Shown piece by piece: positions 27,104 to 40,493 of a stretch of 64,000 nt of DNA. The notes under the pieces were generated by a model. The model was not told the origin of the DNA. It did no database searches and saw only the letters and a list, made by a program, of their open reading frames with translations. The translations under genes and the position numbers were made by a program. Source of the DNA: Viscum album (taxonomy: Eukaryota; Streptophyta; Magnoliopsida; Santalales; Viscaceae). Numbering within the stretch: the first letter of the stretch is position 1; every line of letters starts with the position of its first letter. The DNA is taken from positions 634,010,915-634,074,914 of the forward strand of contig OY728123.1 of NCBI GenBank assembly GCA_963277665.1. Direction: 5' to 3'.

Positions 27104-27328
27104 TCAAAACACATTCATTATCCACATAAAAATCATGCAACTTACCCTTCTGAACAACTCTATCTTTTTCTTCAAATCACTGTCTTCTTTCTGCACTTTC
27201 GATATTCCGACTGATAGAGATGATTTCACTGAAACCTGAAACAAAACAAAATAATTTCTTACACCAACAACTAGTATGCCACATTTCATCAAATCAAAAC
27301 CCAAAGTATCTAATTCTAAATATATCAT
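27104..27328 (-). pseudogene. RNase H-integrase linker remnant (element B)
   Basis: A 74-codon open stretch between RNase H and the integrase zinc finger. It follows the pattern of the chromovirus linker (LxxLGFDL, then a VSVKSSL block and a KVQKEDSDL block; family: AQxxDxxLxK). It has no catalytic role of its own, but its position confirms collinearity of the pol gene. Confidence 0.6.
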
Positions 27329-27604
27329 GGTTATTAAAGTATTAATTTTTCAACTCAAAGCATTATCCACATTATTTTCTTTTCCTGGATTTTAATGAAT
27401 TGTGATATCCTAATCCTTGATTAATTCATACCATCTCCTTTGTATCATGTTTAGTTCTTTTTGTGTGAATTTATACATAAAACATTTTAGTGCATATATA
27501 TTTCACATTTTACTCCATAAAAATGATGCCTCCAAATTTGTAAAGTTAAAAAAATACCAGAAAATTCCAAATCAGGTGTACGATAATTTAACTCATTGGG
27601 TATA

Positions 27605-27810
27605 AACTAATGTGTAGTGTAAGAAATTACATGATCATTCTGCAAAAGGACACATCCATGAATTTTCAATGAAGCATCCCTATAAATAACAAACTCACCA
27701 TTTCTATAATGTAGTGCCAAAACAGAAGCATTAACGAATCTTCTTCTAAATTCCTAAAAACAATCATCACATTCATGTGTCCAAAGTATCTTAACACCTT
27801 TTTGAGTTAA
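27605..27810 (-). pseudogene. RNase H remnant (element B)
   Basis: The - strand reads 'RNGEFVIYRDASLKIHGCVL' at about 27650-27710, matching the family block FVVYSDASxxGLGCVL with the catalytic Asp of the DAS motif present. 'LRRRFVNASVLAL' lies just before it. Downstream parts (YTDHKSL, ADALSRK) are not evident, so the domain seems shortened or degraded. Confidence 0.7.
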
Positions 27811-28700
27811 CTACGTCATTGGACTAGATATACATTCAAAATTTTCAACAAACCACCGGTAATAACCTGTTAAAAATTGAAAACTACATATCTCGGTTAT
27901 GTTTGTGGGTCTTGGCCATTCTTTGACAACTTTTGGTTTAGCTGGATCAACCGCTATTCCATTATCGGTATTAATCTGACAATGGAATGAAATTTGTAGT
28001 AACAAAAACTCACACTTTTTGAATTTCCCAAATAATTTATTTTCTTTTAATGTTTTCAAGAAAAACATTAAATAATTTTCTTGTTACTCTTTACATTTAG
28101 AATAAACCAAAATATCATCAATGAATACAATCACAAACTTATCCAAGAACTTACAGAAAATTCTATTCATAAAATCCATGAATACAGCAGGTGCATTGGG
28201 TAATCCAAAAGGCATAAATACACATTTATAATGGCCATATCTAGTACAAAATGTGGTCTTCAGAATGTATACTTCCTTTACTTTAAAATGATGGTACCCC
28301 GAACTCTAATACATCTTTAAAAAATATTGAGCTCTAAAGATCTGAGAAAAAAATCATTGATATGATGGGAAGGATACTTGTTCATAATAATGATGTTATT
28401 GAATGATCTATAATCAATGCAATGTCTCATTGAAACATCATTATTTTTAACAAATTAGACAGGATCACCCCTGGTGATGTGTAGGTCGAATGAAACCTTT
28501 ATTTAATAACTCCTGCAATTTCTTCTTTATCTTTAAACGTTCAATTTGATCCAATCGATAAAGGGGTTTTGAAATTTTCTTAGCAGTAAGAATTATTTCA
28601 ATTGTAAATTAAACATCTCAGTCCGGTATAATACCATGATACTCATCATGAAAAACCTCAAGATACTCATTTTCTACTAGAACATCATTAATCTCAACAA
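27811..28700 (-). pseudogene. Reverse transcriptase remnant with intact D-D active site (element B)
   Basis: In order on the - strand: '[19 protein letters not shown]' (about 28160-28216), then '[15 protein letters not shown]' (about 28097-28141) with both catalytic aspartates of the [F/Y]xDD motif, then the 85-codon open stretch 27811-28068 with 'KFKKCEFLLLQISF', 'GIAVDPAKPKVVKEWPRPT' and 'GYYRWFVENFECIS'. These are textbook gypsy RT palm and thumb blocks. The upstream part (28230-28700) is broken by stops. It would have copied the element RNA into DNA. Confidence 0.88.
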
Positions 28701-28833
28701 TTCATTTATTTTCAACAATATGTGGATGGTAAAATTCATTTCCGTATTTTACTAGTTTCTAAGCTTTCTAATATGTTATCAAAATCAAGGGATAATTATT
28801 GTACACAAACTGAATAACTTTTTGAAAAGAAAA

Positions 28834-29202
28834 CTATTCATCTCTTGAGTCAATCTTATCATGATAAAGAGAAATCCAATCCATACCAAAAATAACATCT
28901 AAATCTACTAGAGGAAAATCAATAATGTCCACAGGTAGATTCTTTTCACACATATGTATATGAAAGTTCATATAATTTCTTTCTATCTCAACATTTCCTC
29001 CCGGTGTTTTTACCATAAGTTCATGATTCATTTCTTGAGATGGAATTCCCATTTTAGAAGAAAACATCTTTGAAATGAATGTATGTGTAGAACCTGAATC
29101 AAACAACACATTGGAATAATCTAAAAACAAAAATAGTGTACCTGATACTACTCCATTTGATGTCCCATCATCTGCTAAAGTAGTTGCAAAGGATTTCTCC
29201 AC
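28834..29202 (-). pseudogene. Aspartic protease remnant (element B)
   Basis: A 122-codon open stretch, the longest coherent retroelement frame in this element. It contains 'VLFDSGSTHTFISK' with the catalytic D-S-G (about residues 33-46), 'MVKTPGGNVE', and 'DLDVIFGMDWISLYHDKID', the expected flap and C-terminal blocks. The protease would process the Gag-Pol polyprotein. The surrounding polyprotein is broken, so it is not expected to be expressed. Confidence 0.88.
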
Positions 29203-30404
29203 TTCATTCTAATTTTATAATTGCTTCTTTCCCTCATTTGACATATTCATTTGATAGAAATTTGCATAATGACCCATTTCATTTCACTTAAAACATTTTA
29301 CTGACTGTAAATAGAAATTTTTATTACCATTAACCAGATCATTTTCAGTGCAATTTCAATCCTTATGTCCTATTTCACCACATTGGTAGCACTTACCAAT
29401 ATTCAAAAGACATTCCCCATCATTCCTTTTACCACAATTTTCTGAAACGGTAAACTTGCGATTCTTACTATCATACCTTTTTAAGAGTTCTCCCCATTCA
29501 CCTGCCACCTCAAACTCTTATTATATTGTTTTTAAAAGAAAACTTGATCATTAGAAAACTCCATTTCCACCTTCTCGGCATAACAAACATGTTTAAAATA
29601 ACTTTTGAACTCACAAGAAGAAAATTCCCTTTAATACATCATCTTTAATCATGATTAAAAAAGGGTTGATTTTACTATCAAGATCTCGTATGCAATTTGG
29701 AGCACACCTAGCGAGTCAAGTGAATATTTCTTTATATACAGCTATTGATTCATCCTCCTACATCTATTCTTGGAATATTTTTCTAATATATGTCGAACCA
29801 CCTTAGGATATTTTTTCATAAGAAACATACATTTGAATTCATACAAATAAAGAGCATCAATATCTTCACTATCCCATATATTTTTCAGCATAAACTACCT
29901 CTGATCAGCTTCACCCTCAAAATGGTAAACATCGAGACAAACCATATGTTTTTCTGAACATCCAATGACATCAAAAATATTTTACTGTGCTTTAATCCAC
30001 CCTTCTACTAGCACCGGGGTAGATGATCCCTTAAATTATGGCGGATGTTTCCTCATGAAATTCTCCACTAATAACATGTTCTTTAGTGGTTGATCTGGAT
30101 AATATCTTATATGGATACCACCACCATTTATTTCCTGATTCAACTATTCCATCACGGAAAAAAACTGTTCATTTCCGATTCTAACCATCTCAGGTTGCTG
30201 ATTTGGAAGGTTATATTCCTCCTGATATCGTCCCAATATAGCTTCCCTATTTCCTTTATGGAAAACAATTTTGAACATAGGAATATAATAGACTAAGAAA
30301 TATGGTAATCTATATATGAAATATCATTTCAATCATAAAATAAGGTGAAAATTATTTATGGATATTAATTTAACTATATTCTAACTCCAAATGTTGTCTA
30401 AAAT
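29203..30404 (-). pseudogene. Gag remnant with two zinc knuckles (element B)
   Basis: The - strand at about 29880-30010 reads 'EGWIKAQ', then 'NIFDVIGCSEKHMVCLDVY' and 'FEGEADQR', matching the gypsy gag core (W-x-KIFD-x-I-x-C; YxLxGEAxxWW). Two knuckle-like motifs follow: one at about 29349-29395 reading GKCYQCGEIGHKD-stop-NC (complete CCHC apart from one stop), and a poorer one at about 29262-29300 (KCFK-NEMGHYAN). Many stops interrupt it. Confidence 0.75.
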
Positions 30405-30420
30405 GACCTCTAATACCAAA
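30405..30420 (-). other. Primer binding site of element B
   Basis: The - strand reads 'tttggtattagaggtc', one or two changes from the plant gypsy PBS TTTGGTATCAGAGC complementary to initiator-Met tRNA. It abuts the right-hand (5') LTR. Confidence 0.75.
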
Positions 30421-33400
30421 TATAAGAACATGACCATAAAACCTTACATAATCATGAATTAAATGAATAATTCACGTTGAAGAATTTCTCGATTTTAGAG
30501 GTTTAGAGAATTAGGTCATAACATTTACATAACAACATGAATATTATATGTAGAAAATTCTACACAGTATCCATTTTTTCATAAAATAAATACTTTTGAA
30601 GAAAAAGTGTCATGTCTAGTTCCATGTTTTAGACTGAACATTATTTCCCTGATCCCATCCTTGACACTATTCATCTTTATGTCTAGTGAAAAACATTTTA
30701 AAACATGTGATGAGCATAAAATGCTCATTATGGGTTATAAATCATTCACGTTTACCTCCGTTATGTTACCCAATGAATTAGGGAGCTAAATCACTTAGGA
30801 GAATCATTCATGATTACCTCCATTACATTACCTAATGCATTGGAGAGCTATCTCAGTCTCACCCACCATAGCTTTATCATGGAACCACAAATATATTTAA
30901 CAATTCCCAATAACCATAACATATTCTTAACACATAAAACAAACATAAAGGTAAGATAAAATTTCCATATTTCAATCACAATATGTCATTTAAATATATT
31001 GACATAAAAAATCTATTATGAAAAACATTTTAAATAAATATTTTTGTAAAAAGAGTATATGGTATTTATATTCCTTTTAAAAACATTACGGATTGTTAAG
31101 GAAGCCCAAAGATCAAACAATACTTACAGTGGTTGAAAGGTCATTGTCACCACGTACGCTAAAAATAAACATTCGTTTTTTTGTTTTGTAAAATGATTTG
31201 TATAGAAAATATTCCATTTGAATAAAAGAAAATTTAAAAGGTGTTTATACAGTGTATAAATGACAATCATGTATTAAAAAAATATTCCTCAATTAAAGGA
31301 GGTTGAGACGAAGTCTCTTACCTCGTGTCTGACTTGACCCGTTTGTTCTTTTATCTCATGAAAAATAAAATAATATTAATTTATACATGAATAATAACTT
31401 TTTAATGATCATTATTCCATTTATATCACTTATTCATATTTTAAAAACATTATGTGATCATTTATGTTAATACTATAGTTTTTGTCGATATTTGGAACTT
31501 GAGTAAAAAATAAACACCTTCTAATTACATGTTGTCCATCTGGTCAATATTACATTATCACTATAATGATATTAATGATATAGATATCATATTAATCATA
31601 AATATCCATTATATATATATTTATTTATAATAGTATATAACATTTTGGATATATGAAATGAAATGCACCATTAAGGTTGACGGTAATCTGTACGTAGGCT
31701 TGAACGATACATTAATTTCAATTTCCTACTTTAATGGAATTAAAACATAATGATAAATATGTATATTATAATTCCAGTATAATATCATATATAATATAAT
31801 TAACTCTATCCATTATACATCCCACATATGGCATTAATGATTCATATCACTTTGAGGGGGTAGTAGTCCACACTTCCTCAAATGAAATTATTGTGTTTAC
31901 CCATTATGAAAACCATAAAATTAGGATATAAATGTAAAATTTAGAAGCATAAATTAAACATAAACATAATATATATTATATATAAATATAGTTCCCTATT
32001 AATTCCTTTCATTTGAGGCTGTAGGAGATAATTGAACAATCATCGTTTCATGAGACGTAAGTTTTTCATCCACAAAAACAATATGTTTTCACCCATTAGA
32101 TAGAGGTGTATCTATGTGTACCTTGGATCATTCTCATAACAAAAAACTATAAAATTTAGTATTATGGTGTTTTTATAATGGAAAATAATAAAATGATTTT
32201 AGGGGTTGTAGTAGAAAAATAAATGAATGGAATTTTAGATAAACTGTTACCATTAATTTTGTTAATTACATTTTGTTGGAACCAAAAGGACTTATTGAAA
32301 TGCCTTCTGCTAAAGGTATGACTTCTCGGAAGAGCAGTGGGATCATGAGATATTATTTTGGTAGTGTTTGGATGAGCCAAGGGGCTTGGGAGGTTTGAGA
32401 AATGAGTTATAAGTGAAGTATTTTGATAAGGGGGAGGAGGGGCTCTTCATGATAGTGTGAAAATATTACTTTATTATATAATGATATTGGGTTTTTAAAT
32501 ATAAAAAACTAATTAAAGTCAAAGAAATGATGATTGATTATCTAAATAAAATCATCAAATATTAATTTGTCTAGTTTTGGATATTTTTTTAATATTTATA
32601 ATATTATTTATTTAAATCATTTATTAAGAATTTAAAAACCACATCATTATTGTGTCATAAATAATTTAATTTATATGATTTATAAAAATTATAAAAAAAA
32701 TACAATGATGTAAGAAATAAATTTATCGTTCCAATGAATATTTATAGTTGAAATGATAGCTTATATAACCCCATGAAAAAATTAATTTACTGAAAGATAT
32801 TTGTTTATGTCATTTTGGCCTTTAATCTTTATTAATTCAAATAATGTGTCATTATAACTCCTAAGTGGGTCCATGGGGTCCCAAAATCGTCCAAAGGATT
32901 CCCATGGTGGGAAATTATTCATCCAATAAGGTTAGGACAAGTTTTGAGGTAATTTGTTTATATTATAATATTCTTATTACGTTAAATAACCATATTTAAA
33001 TTTAATCATAGTAAATAAATGTCAAAAGTTACTATTCATCAAAAATTATTTTCATCTTATTGAACCACATTTTACATAATAATAACAACCATGTAATTTG
33101 GATTTTTTAAATTAAATTTAAAGAAGGGGTAAAATTTCATTTAAACGAAATGCCTTTTTTTCCTACTACTAAGTGGCTTCACTATTCATAAAAAATTAAA
33201 GTTCTTCAGAAAAAATACCAAAAAATCAAACGAAGATATATTTGATATTCAGATTTATAAAATGATGTCTATATTACATAATTAAAAATATAGAAGTAGG
33301 ATTAATTTATTAAAAATTAATTCCAGTTGTCAAAACAAATAGTGTGTTTTTAAGAAACAATAACTAGTAACAGATCGACACTTGTTTATGTCCGATTTCA

Positions 33401-34048
33401 ATGGGAAATTAATTCCAATGACCAAAATTGGATTAATTGTTAAAATATAATATAATTATGATTTTAAACCAATTAAAAATATAATATTACAATATAAATA
33501 AAATATATTAAAAGACACTTTTGAATAAAAATACTGTATTTTCAGGATTTATTAAAAAATAATCATTATCAGAAAAATATAGAAAAATATACGCAAAGTA
33601 TATTTTGAAGTCCCAAAACTAAAGAATAATTTTAATTTTTCAAATAGAAAATATAAAAATGACCAAAACTATAATGAGGGTTCTCTATAAAAAAGTGGAA
33701 AATCGAATTTTTAATGAATATTAGAGTATTTATGCTTAAAATTTGATTCATTCATATTTTAAGCCCCTAACATTTATTGGATAAATGTAGAAACAATTAA
33801 AAAACATGTATAATAATATTTTACTTAGTTGTATTAATTCTCTCCAATACAATGGCTAAACATTAACTAACATTTAAAATAATAATATAATATTATTAGT
33901 GTGCAACATAAGATTTCAAAGAAACCTATTTTTGTGTATCAGGTATGTAGTCAATCATACAGTACCCTTTAAAGTTAAATTAATATTTAATTCAATAATA
34001 TTAATAAATATGAAAATTTATTATTATTTATTAACTTGGGATATTTTA
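30421..34048 (-). repeat. 5' LTR of element B (right copy)
   Basis: A diverged copy of the left LTR, about 3.63 kb. Its inner edge is fixed by the PBS and its outer edge by alignment with the left copy ('ttaacttaGTAGGTTACA' against 'ttaacttgggatatttta'), so the terminal TGTAA has mutated here. The divergence between copies is obvious by eye, which implies an old insertion, though younger than element A. Confidence 0.78.
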
Positions 34049-37000
34049 ATATTTAAATGTTCTGTTCAAAAAACCTTCATTCAATTCCCCTATCTCTATT
34101 GTTATAATATTTTTTAGGGAATTTGAGGACTCAACCAATATCCTTGAGCCATAATTATTCTTTATTACTATGTTGTAAAAATATTTTTTTTCTTTATTAA
34201 CTACATTTATTATATTTAATTTAAAATAGCATTCATGGGATTTATATTATCTCATATTTAATATATTTTTTTAAGTATTTACTTCCTCATAAAAAAATCA
34301 GTAATAATAATTATGTTCGTCCTTTCAAAGTGTTCTCATTATCATTCACGTACAAATTAATTATTCAAACCAATATCCATATTAAATAATTTTAAATGAA
34401 AATAATCTTTATTTCTTTTGATATTAATATTTCACTTTAACTCTATTCAATGGAAATATTTACCGTCATTTTTATAATATTGGTATTTTGTAAAGATGTT
34501 TTTAATAATTATTGTCACATTTTTTCCATTATAGATTAAACATATTATTCCCTAATAAAAAATTACTCTAGTTCCTATATATGTATTTTCAATGATCCAT
34601 TTTTGAAATTTCATTTGAAATAATGTCCGGAAAAAATATAAATATAAATTTATTAAATAATGTATTTCAACAATGTGAATTAAATAACATCTATTTATGA
34701 AAATGTTGAGAAATTATCTATAATGATTATTTGACATTTCATTTTCATTTTCTTATTATACACCAAATGATCCATCTCAAAAATAAATATATTTTATGAA
34801 TCACCAATTAAATTAATTATTGAATTATTATTTTTTATTAATTAATAATTTAATATTAAATAAATAATATTTAACATTTTATTATAATATAACAATTGAA
34901 AATGATATGAATTTTTTATATCATAGGGGGGTGAATGATAAAATGGGTGATTGATATCTTCTGTCGTGCATAAATATATATGATTAATGGTGGGGTTATA
35001 TTTTTCCCTCAAAGGAATTTTATAAGGTTATATTATATCATTATTTAAGGGTTCATGAACATCATGGGTTTTTATGATGCATAATACAAGGGAATCCAGA
35101 ATTGTTTTAAAAAATAAATCATGGGAATTGAGGGATTTCAATTAACATAAGGTGATGGAGTGATGGGTTTTCAAAAAAAACATAATTAAATAAAACTAGT
35201 TGATTTTTGACATCTTAATTAATGTGAATTATGTAATTGAACATAAATTAAATTTTCATCACATGTATTTTCTGACATCAAAATTTCCATCAGTAATGTT
35301 TTTTCTCATAATTGGATGACTTTATGTGCTTTATTTTTTAAATAATTTCTTATTATGATGTTATAAATGAAATTAATCCAATAACATTTGTATATATATG
35401 ATTATGCTCATAGATCTTGTTTACTACCTCACTCTATTATTCCAAAGTGTAAATTTATTCAATGTTGATTACATTTAAAACTACAATGAATTGTGTTTAA
35501 CTCTTATTATTCAATGATTTTGAATTTGATTTTTCTAATTAAATGGTTCTCTTATATACTGAAGATATAATCCTTGATGGCATGCTGATTATTTATCACA
35601 TACTTACAATTTCATTTAAACCCTTTATTTTGATTACATTCACTAATTTATGATGATGATTATTAGTTTTGTGATGTATAGAAGGGTGTCCAGTGTGTTT
35701 CTATTACTAAGAAATGTTCACAACTATCATAAATTAGGAATAGTATATAAATGATCCTAAAAAAAACAAACTGTATGATATCGTTAATGCATTAATACAT
35801 ATATAAAGTAATTTTTATCTTAGGGAAATGATGTATGACAAATATTTTTAAATATTGTGTTGTCTCACATCTTATCAATGCTAGTGTTTAATGATTGTGT
35901 TTTTAACCAACAATGATGAATTGTGGTCTAGATAACCAAATATGATGTTTTTGTAATATTTATCTTCTTTCCATTTATAGATTATATTTCCTATGAATTT
36001 TATTTTGAGTGATGATGTACTATGAAACCTATTTTAAAATTTTTAGAATTTAGAAGTGTAATTTTTATCAAATATGTACATTTTTCTAGCATCATTTCCT
36101 CCTAATTACCATTCATTAGATACTATAATATTGTGATGAGATTTTGGAAGGGAAAGCATGTAAACATTATATGAATATTTTGTAAGCAATTCAATTTGAT
36201 AAATATGTCTATATCACAATAATAAAATAATCTAAAACAAAAATTTTAATATAACCATATAATATAATTTTATATTGATCGGTGAGGAAGATAACATATA
36301 AATGTATATGAATAAACGTTTTTATATATATTATCAAGGGAACCATAATATATATTAATTATAGTTTCTTTAATATCACAAAATAATAAAACATATAGAA
36401 ATTTATATTTACATTAATGAGAAATTTTTAGTGTCAATAATATATCATTATATCTATTTGAAAAAAAAAGACATTGTTGTTTTCCCTTGATTCATTAAAT
36501 AAAAATAAAAATCACAATAATTGGAATTAAATCTTATATAAAAATTAATGACACATAATTTCCTTTCCATCAGGCTTATTTCATTCGTTAATATTTTTTT
36601 AAACACATTTTATGAATATTAGTTTGGAACCACAATAATAAATTGACTGTTTAAAAAAATTAAATTTCCAAATTGAAGCATGTAAATGATTTAATAGATG
36701 AAAAAGTCCACATTCTGTATTTCAAAAAATTTAATTATTCACTTATTGATTTATAAGATATTAATAACATATTATAAATAAAGTCATTTACCTTCATGCC
36801 AATATATATTATCTTGAGTTTGATAATATAACAGAAATATTTAATATGATAAATAACATGAAAACTTAAGAGCAATAAATTTTTTTAATAATGACTTTAT
36901 GGAAAAAAATAATTTAATATTTGAAAATAATTTGTTAATATTTCATTAAAATAGTTGGACAAAAATATTTTAAAAATACCTTTATCTAAAAAAATTATAT

Positions 37001-40000
37001 ATAGCATATCAATAAATATGTCGACAAAACTTCTTACAAATTAATAATGATTTTAGTTTTCTATCAAAAATATTTATTCCATCTTGTTAAAAATTTATGA
37101 TCAGCTTGGAATATATCTAAATATTTTTTAAAACATTACCATATCAATTATGTATTTATATATATTTATCCCTAGAAATACTAATTTATTATCCATAAAA
37201 TATAACATAAGTAGAAATATCATTTACCATATCAAAGAATATATCCCTATATGGGAATTAATAATTTTTTATAGGAAATATATTTCCTCTAAAACTAGAT
37301 GTTAATAATATTTTTGCACAGGAATACAAATTTCCAAAAAAATTGTGGGTTAACGGTAGCTTAAAAAACTGAATAATAAAGACAATTGATATAGGGTAGC
37401 TTACATGAATGGTTATTAAAACCATTAGAATTAATATTACAAGTAACTCATCCCACACACACAAAATATTATATTTTAATTTCGTATATCATTTCTTATT
37501 CATTACACACATTACATATATATTTACAAAAAAATTCTAATTAGTTACTATTCACCCATTTTTACATATTATTCGATTCAATAGTCTATTCTGTAATTTA
37601 ATACTCATCATTTATTCAATCAAGCATAATATTCAATACTCTACTCGTAAAAATTCAATTTAATGTTCAAAATAGATAAAAAATACAAATTATTCATTAA
37701 TGCGAGGTTAATTTAGATTAATAATCTAGTATAAAATGATTCTATATATGAGTATAAAACATTTTTTATTTTTGACCATCAGCATATCACACCTCCAATT
37801 TAAATTTAATATACAGTAATTATTTATATGATAAATAATTATAATATATTAATTTTTTATAGGAAACATGATATGTTACATTCATTAAATAAAAATATAT
37901 AATATTTTGTATAATTTTCATATTTATCATTGATTTCATAAAATTAAAAAATAATATTAGAACCATAAAACTATTATTTCAAATGATAGTACTTTATTTA
38001 TTTATTTTATTATTATGAAATTCCATTCATGCTGATACAAATAAATAAATTCTTTATTTAAAATTATATTACATTTTTTAATTTATTATTTAATATAATT
38101 TATTTTATCTTTTATTTAATTATAGAGTTTTTTTAAATAATTTGAAAATAACATTTTTTAAACATCACGTATGATTCTATTAATTTCTTTCAAGGATCAA
38201 TTTGAATTATAATTTATTAGTTGAAGTTTCTTTTTAGACTTGGGGAAAAAATATAAAATTTATTTATAACCAATTATACTTTTAAAATTAAAAACATTGT
38301 TTTTGAATTTCTATCATATAAAATTCAAAATAGTTAAAATCATTTTTAATGATAATGGAGTTTGGGATTTTTGATTCAATGACCTATGAATCCTTAATTA
38401 TTTAATAACCATTTGTTTTTATTATGTTTTAATTTAAAACAGCTATTAATATTAAATAAAGTGTATAAATTTATAAAATTATCAAATTATATGATGATAA
38501 ACTAATTTTAATCCCATGTTTAAATTTTTTACCTAATATTGAATAACCAAGAAATTATAAAATTATAGGGTTTCATTGTGACTCCCAACTAAATCATCCA
38601 AGATAAAAATAAAAAAACATAGTTACTAGTAATATCAATATTTATGTTTCATAGCTGATGTTTTAAATTTAAATTTTAAAATTGTTAAAATTTATTAATT
38701 TTATGCATCATATTATTATACTATATTATTTTTATGTTGAGAAAAGCATATATATTTTTATTATAATGGATAAAAAATTATTGTTTAGTGAAAATGGAAT
38801 ATAAAAAAGATTAACTTTATGGTTTATTTAGATCATTCAATAATTATATTTATAGATATATATTTTATTTCATGAAGAGATATATCCTTCTAGACCCCCA
38901 CATGGGATGGAAATTATCTTGGTTGTGAACCCCATTCTTATTTCTAATAGTCCATGTGATGGTAAATAATAACATGATAGAATAAAAATAATGGGTGTCC
39001 TTATACTAATGACTACATACAAAATGTGTTATCTACATATCCTAAATAAATAATAATAATAATATAGATAAAATTACAAAACTAATTTATATTATATTTG
39101 TGTGAAAAAATAAATAATTTATAAAAAATATTTATATTGAAACGTTGAATATAAGTTCAATTAGAATCAATTTATTTTCAATTTCATGACTTATATGAAA
39201 TTTTTGTAATGAAATATCATAATCATAATAATTCCAAAAAATATATCTAATAATTTCCACTACAATTTAGCATCATTAAGAAAACAATGCTAACACTACA
39301 TGAACAATACTATTTCATAATTTTTTTTCATCAATGATATAAACTATAATACCCATGAAATTATAGTATTTAATAATATTATTTTCATAATAACTTCTAT
39401 ATTAGTTATAATCAAACTTGTAAATATATTGGTTAATAAATTATTCTAGGACTCCATAAGATTATAATAAAAAATAACAATTATAGAAGGAAAATTTCTA
39501 TTATGATGAAATAAAAATTAACATGGTAGTAGAAATTGTAGCTAAGGGAAATGACATGGATTGATTTATGGGTAAATATTAAGTGTCATTATTGTGGGTA
39601 ATGTGACTAATGGAATCAGAAAATTGGAAATATAACTACTCTAATAGTAGTATTACAAATATACATGAAATTGATTTATAATATATTAAAATGAATCTAT
39701 TGATAATACAATTATAAATTACTTAAATTCGAATATAACTATTGATATATGTCATCGAATCTTGTTTTTTGTTTTTAGAATAATATATAAGATTCCAAAT
39801 ACACAGGTATTTTAAGTTTTATTTTTATTTAATATTAATAGAATATTATTTTTATAAACTAATCATTCCAATTAGATTCAACATGTCCAGAGAGGAGGAT
39901 ATTTTATTTTTTTAAATGATTTATTAATGTTAAATTTATGTGAAAATTGTAAAATACTATAATAATATTAAGAAATAATATTTAAATAATTATATGTTAA

Positions 40001-40320
40001 ATGATATGTAATAATTAATTTAAATTATTCTTAGATAAAAGATATATATTTTTATTAATTATATTTAATTTAATTAATTAAAATTATCATCTAAAGTTAT
40101 AAATAACATTCAAATGTTTAAAAGGAGAGTAATTGTTTTAAAATAAATATTTTATTAAAAAAAATTTACTAATATAAATGTTAAAAATTTATTCTTCTCC
40201 TCACAAACTCCAATATTGGAGAAATACTTACATAAATTTCTGAAATAATTATTTAAATCTAAAGCGAATCTAATGATTTTTCATTTTAAACATCCTATAT
40301 TTCCAAGGAATATATACATT
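34049..40320. other. AT-rich region without recognisable genes
   Basis: I see no protein domain, RNA gene or paired repeat. Open frames are under 75 codons and lie in low-complexity AT sequence. There are scattered poly-A/T runs but no long tandem array. Confidence 0.5.
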
Positions 40321-40344
40321 AATTAATAAAAATATCCCCTCATT

Positions 40345-40493
40345 GTATATATATACCCACTTATTCTCATAATACACTTTATTTAAACTACTTTATCATT
40401 TATCATCTAAAATTTAATATCTTGGGAGTATATCAATGGATTTTCCATGGCCTTATTATCCTTATATAAATCATCAAGATGGTACCTTTCAAG
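40345..40493 (+). other. Possible promoter plus short first exon of an unknown gene
   Basis: A TATA-like string (tatatatac, 40346-40357) lies about 80 bp upstream of an ATG in good plant context (tcaATGG, 40436). The frame reads MDFPWPYYPYINHQDGTFQ and then meets CAAG|GTAATG, a good 5' splice-site match at 40493/40494. The layout resembles a core promoter and first coding exon, and long introns would be in keeping with this AT-rich DNA. However, 58 bp is far too little to exclude chance, and no downstream exon is established. No family is recognised. Confidence 0.2.

Larger units (their letters stand above)
21985..34048 (-). mobile_element. Second complete Tekay/Del-like gypsy element on the minus strand, element B
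   Basis: Two ~3.6-3.8-kb direct repeats (21985-25744 and 30421-34048) flank an internal region of about 4.7 kb that reads on the - strand as PBS, gag, protease, RT, RNase H, integrase, chromodomain and PPT. The copies match from the start ('taaggacccgacc' against 'taagaacatgacc') to the end. A 5-bp ATATT sits immediately outside both ends (21980-21984 and 34049-34053), as expected of a target-site duplication, though in AT-rich DNA chance is possible. Decay is milder than in element A: short domains are still open and several catalytic residues are present. LTR length is at the high end for the lineage. Confidence 0.85.
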
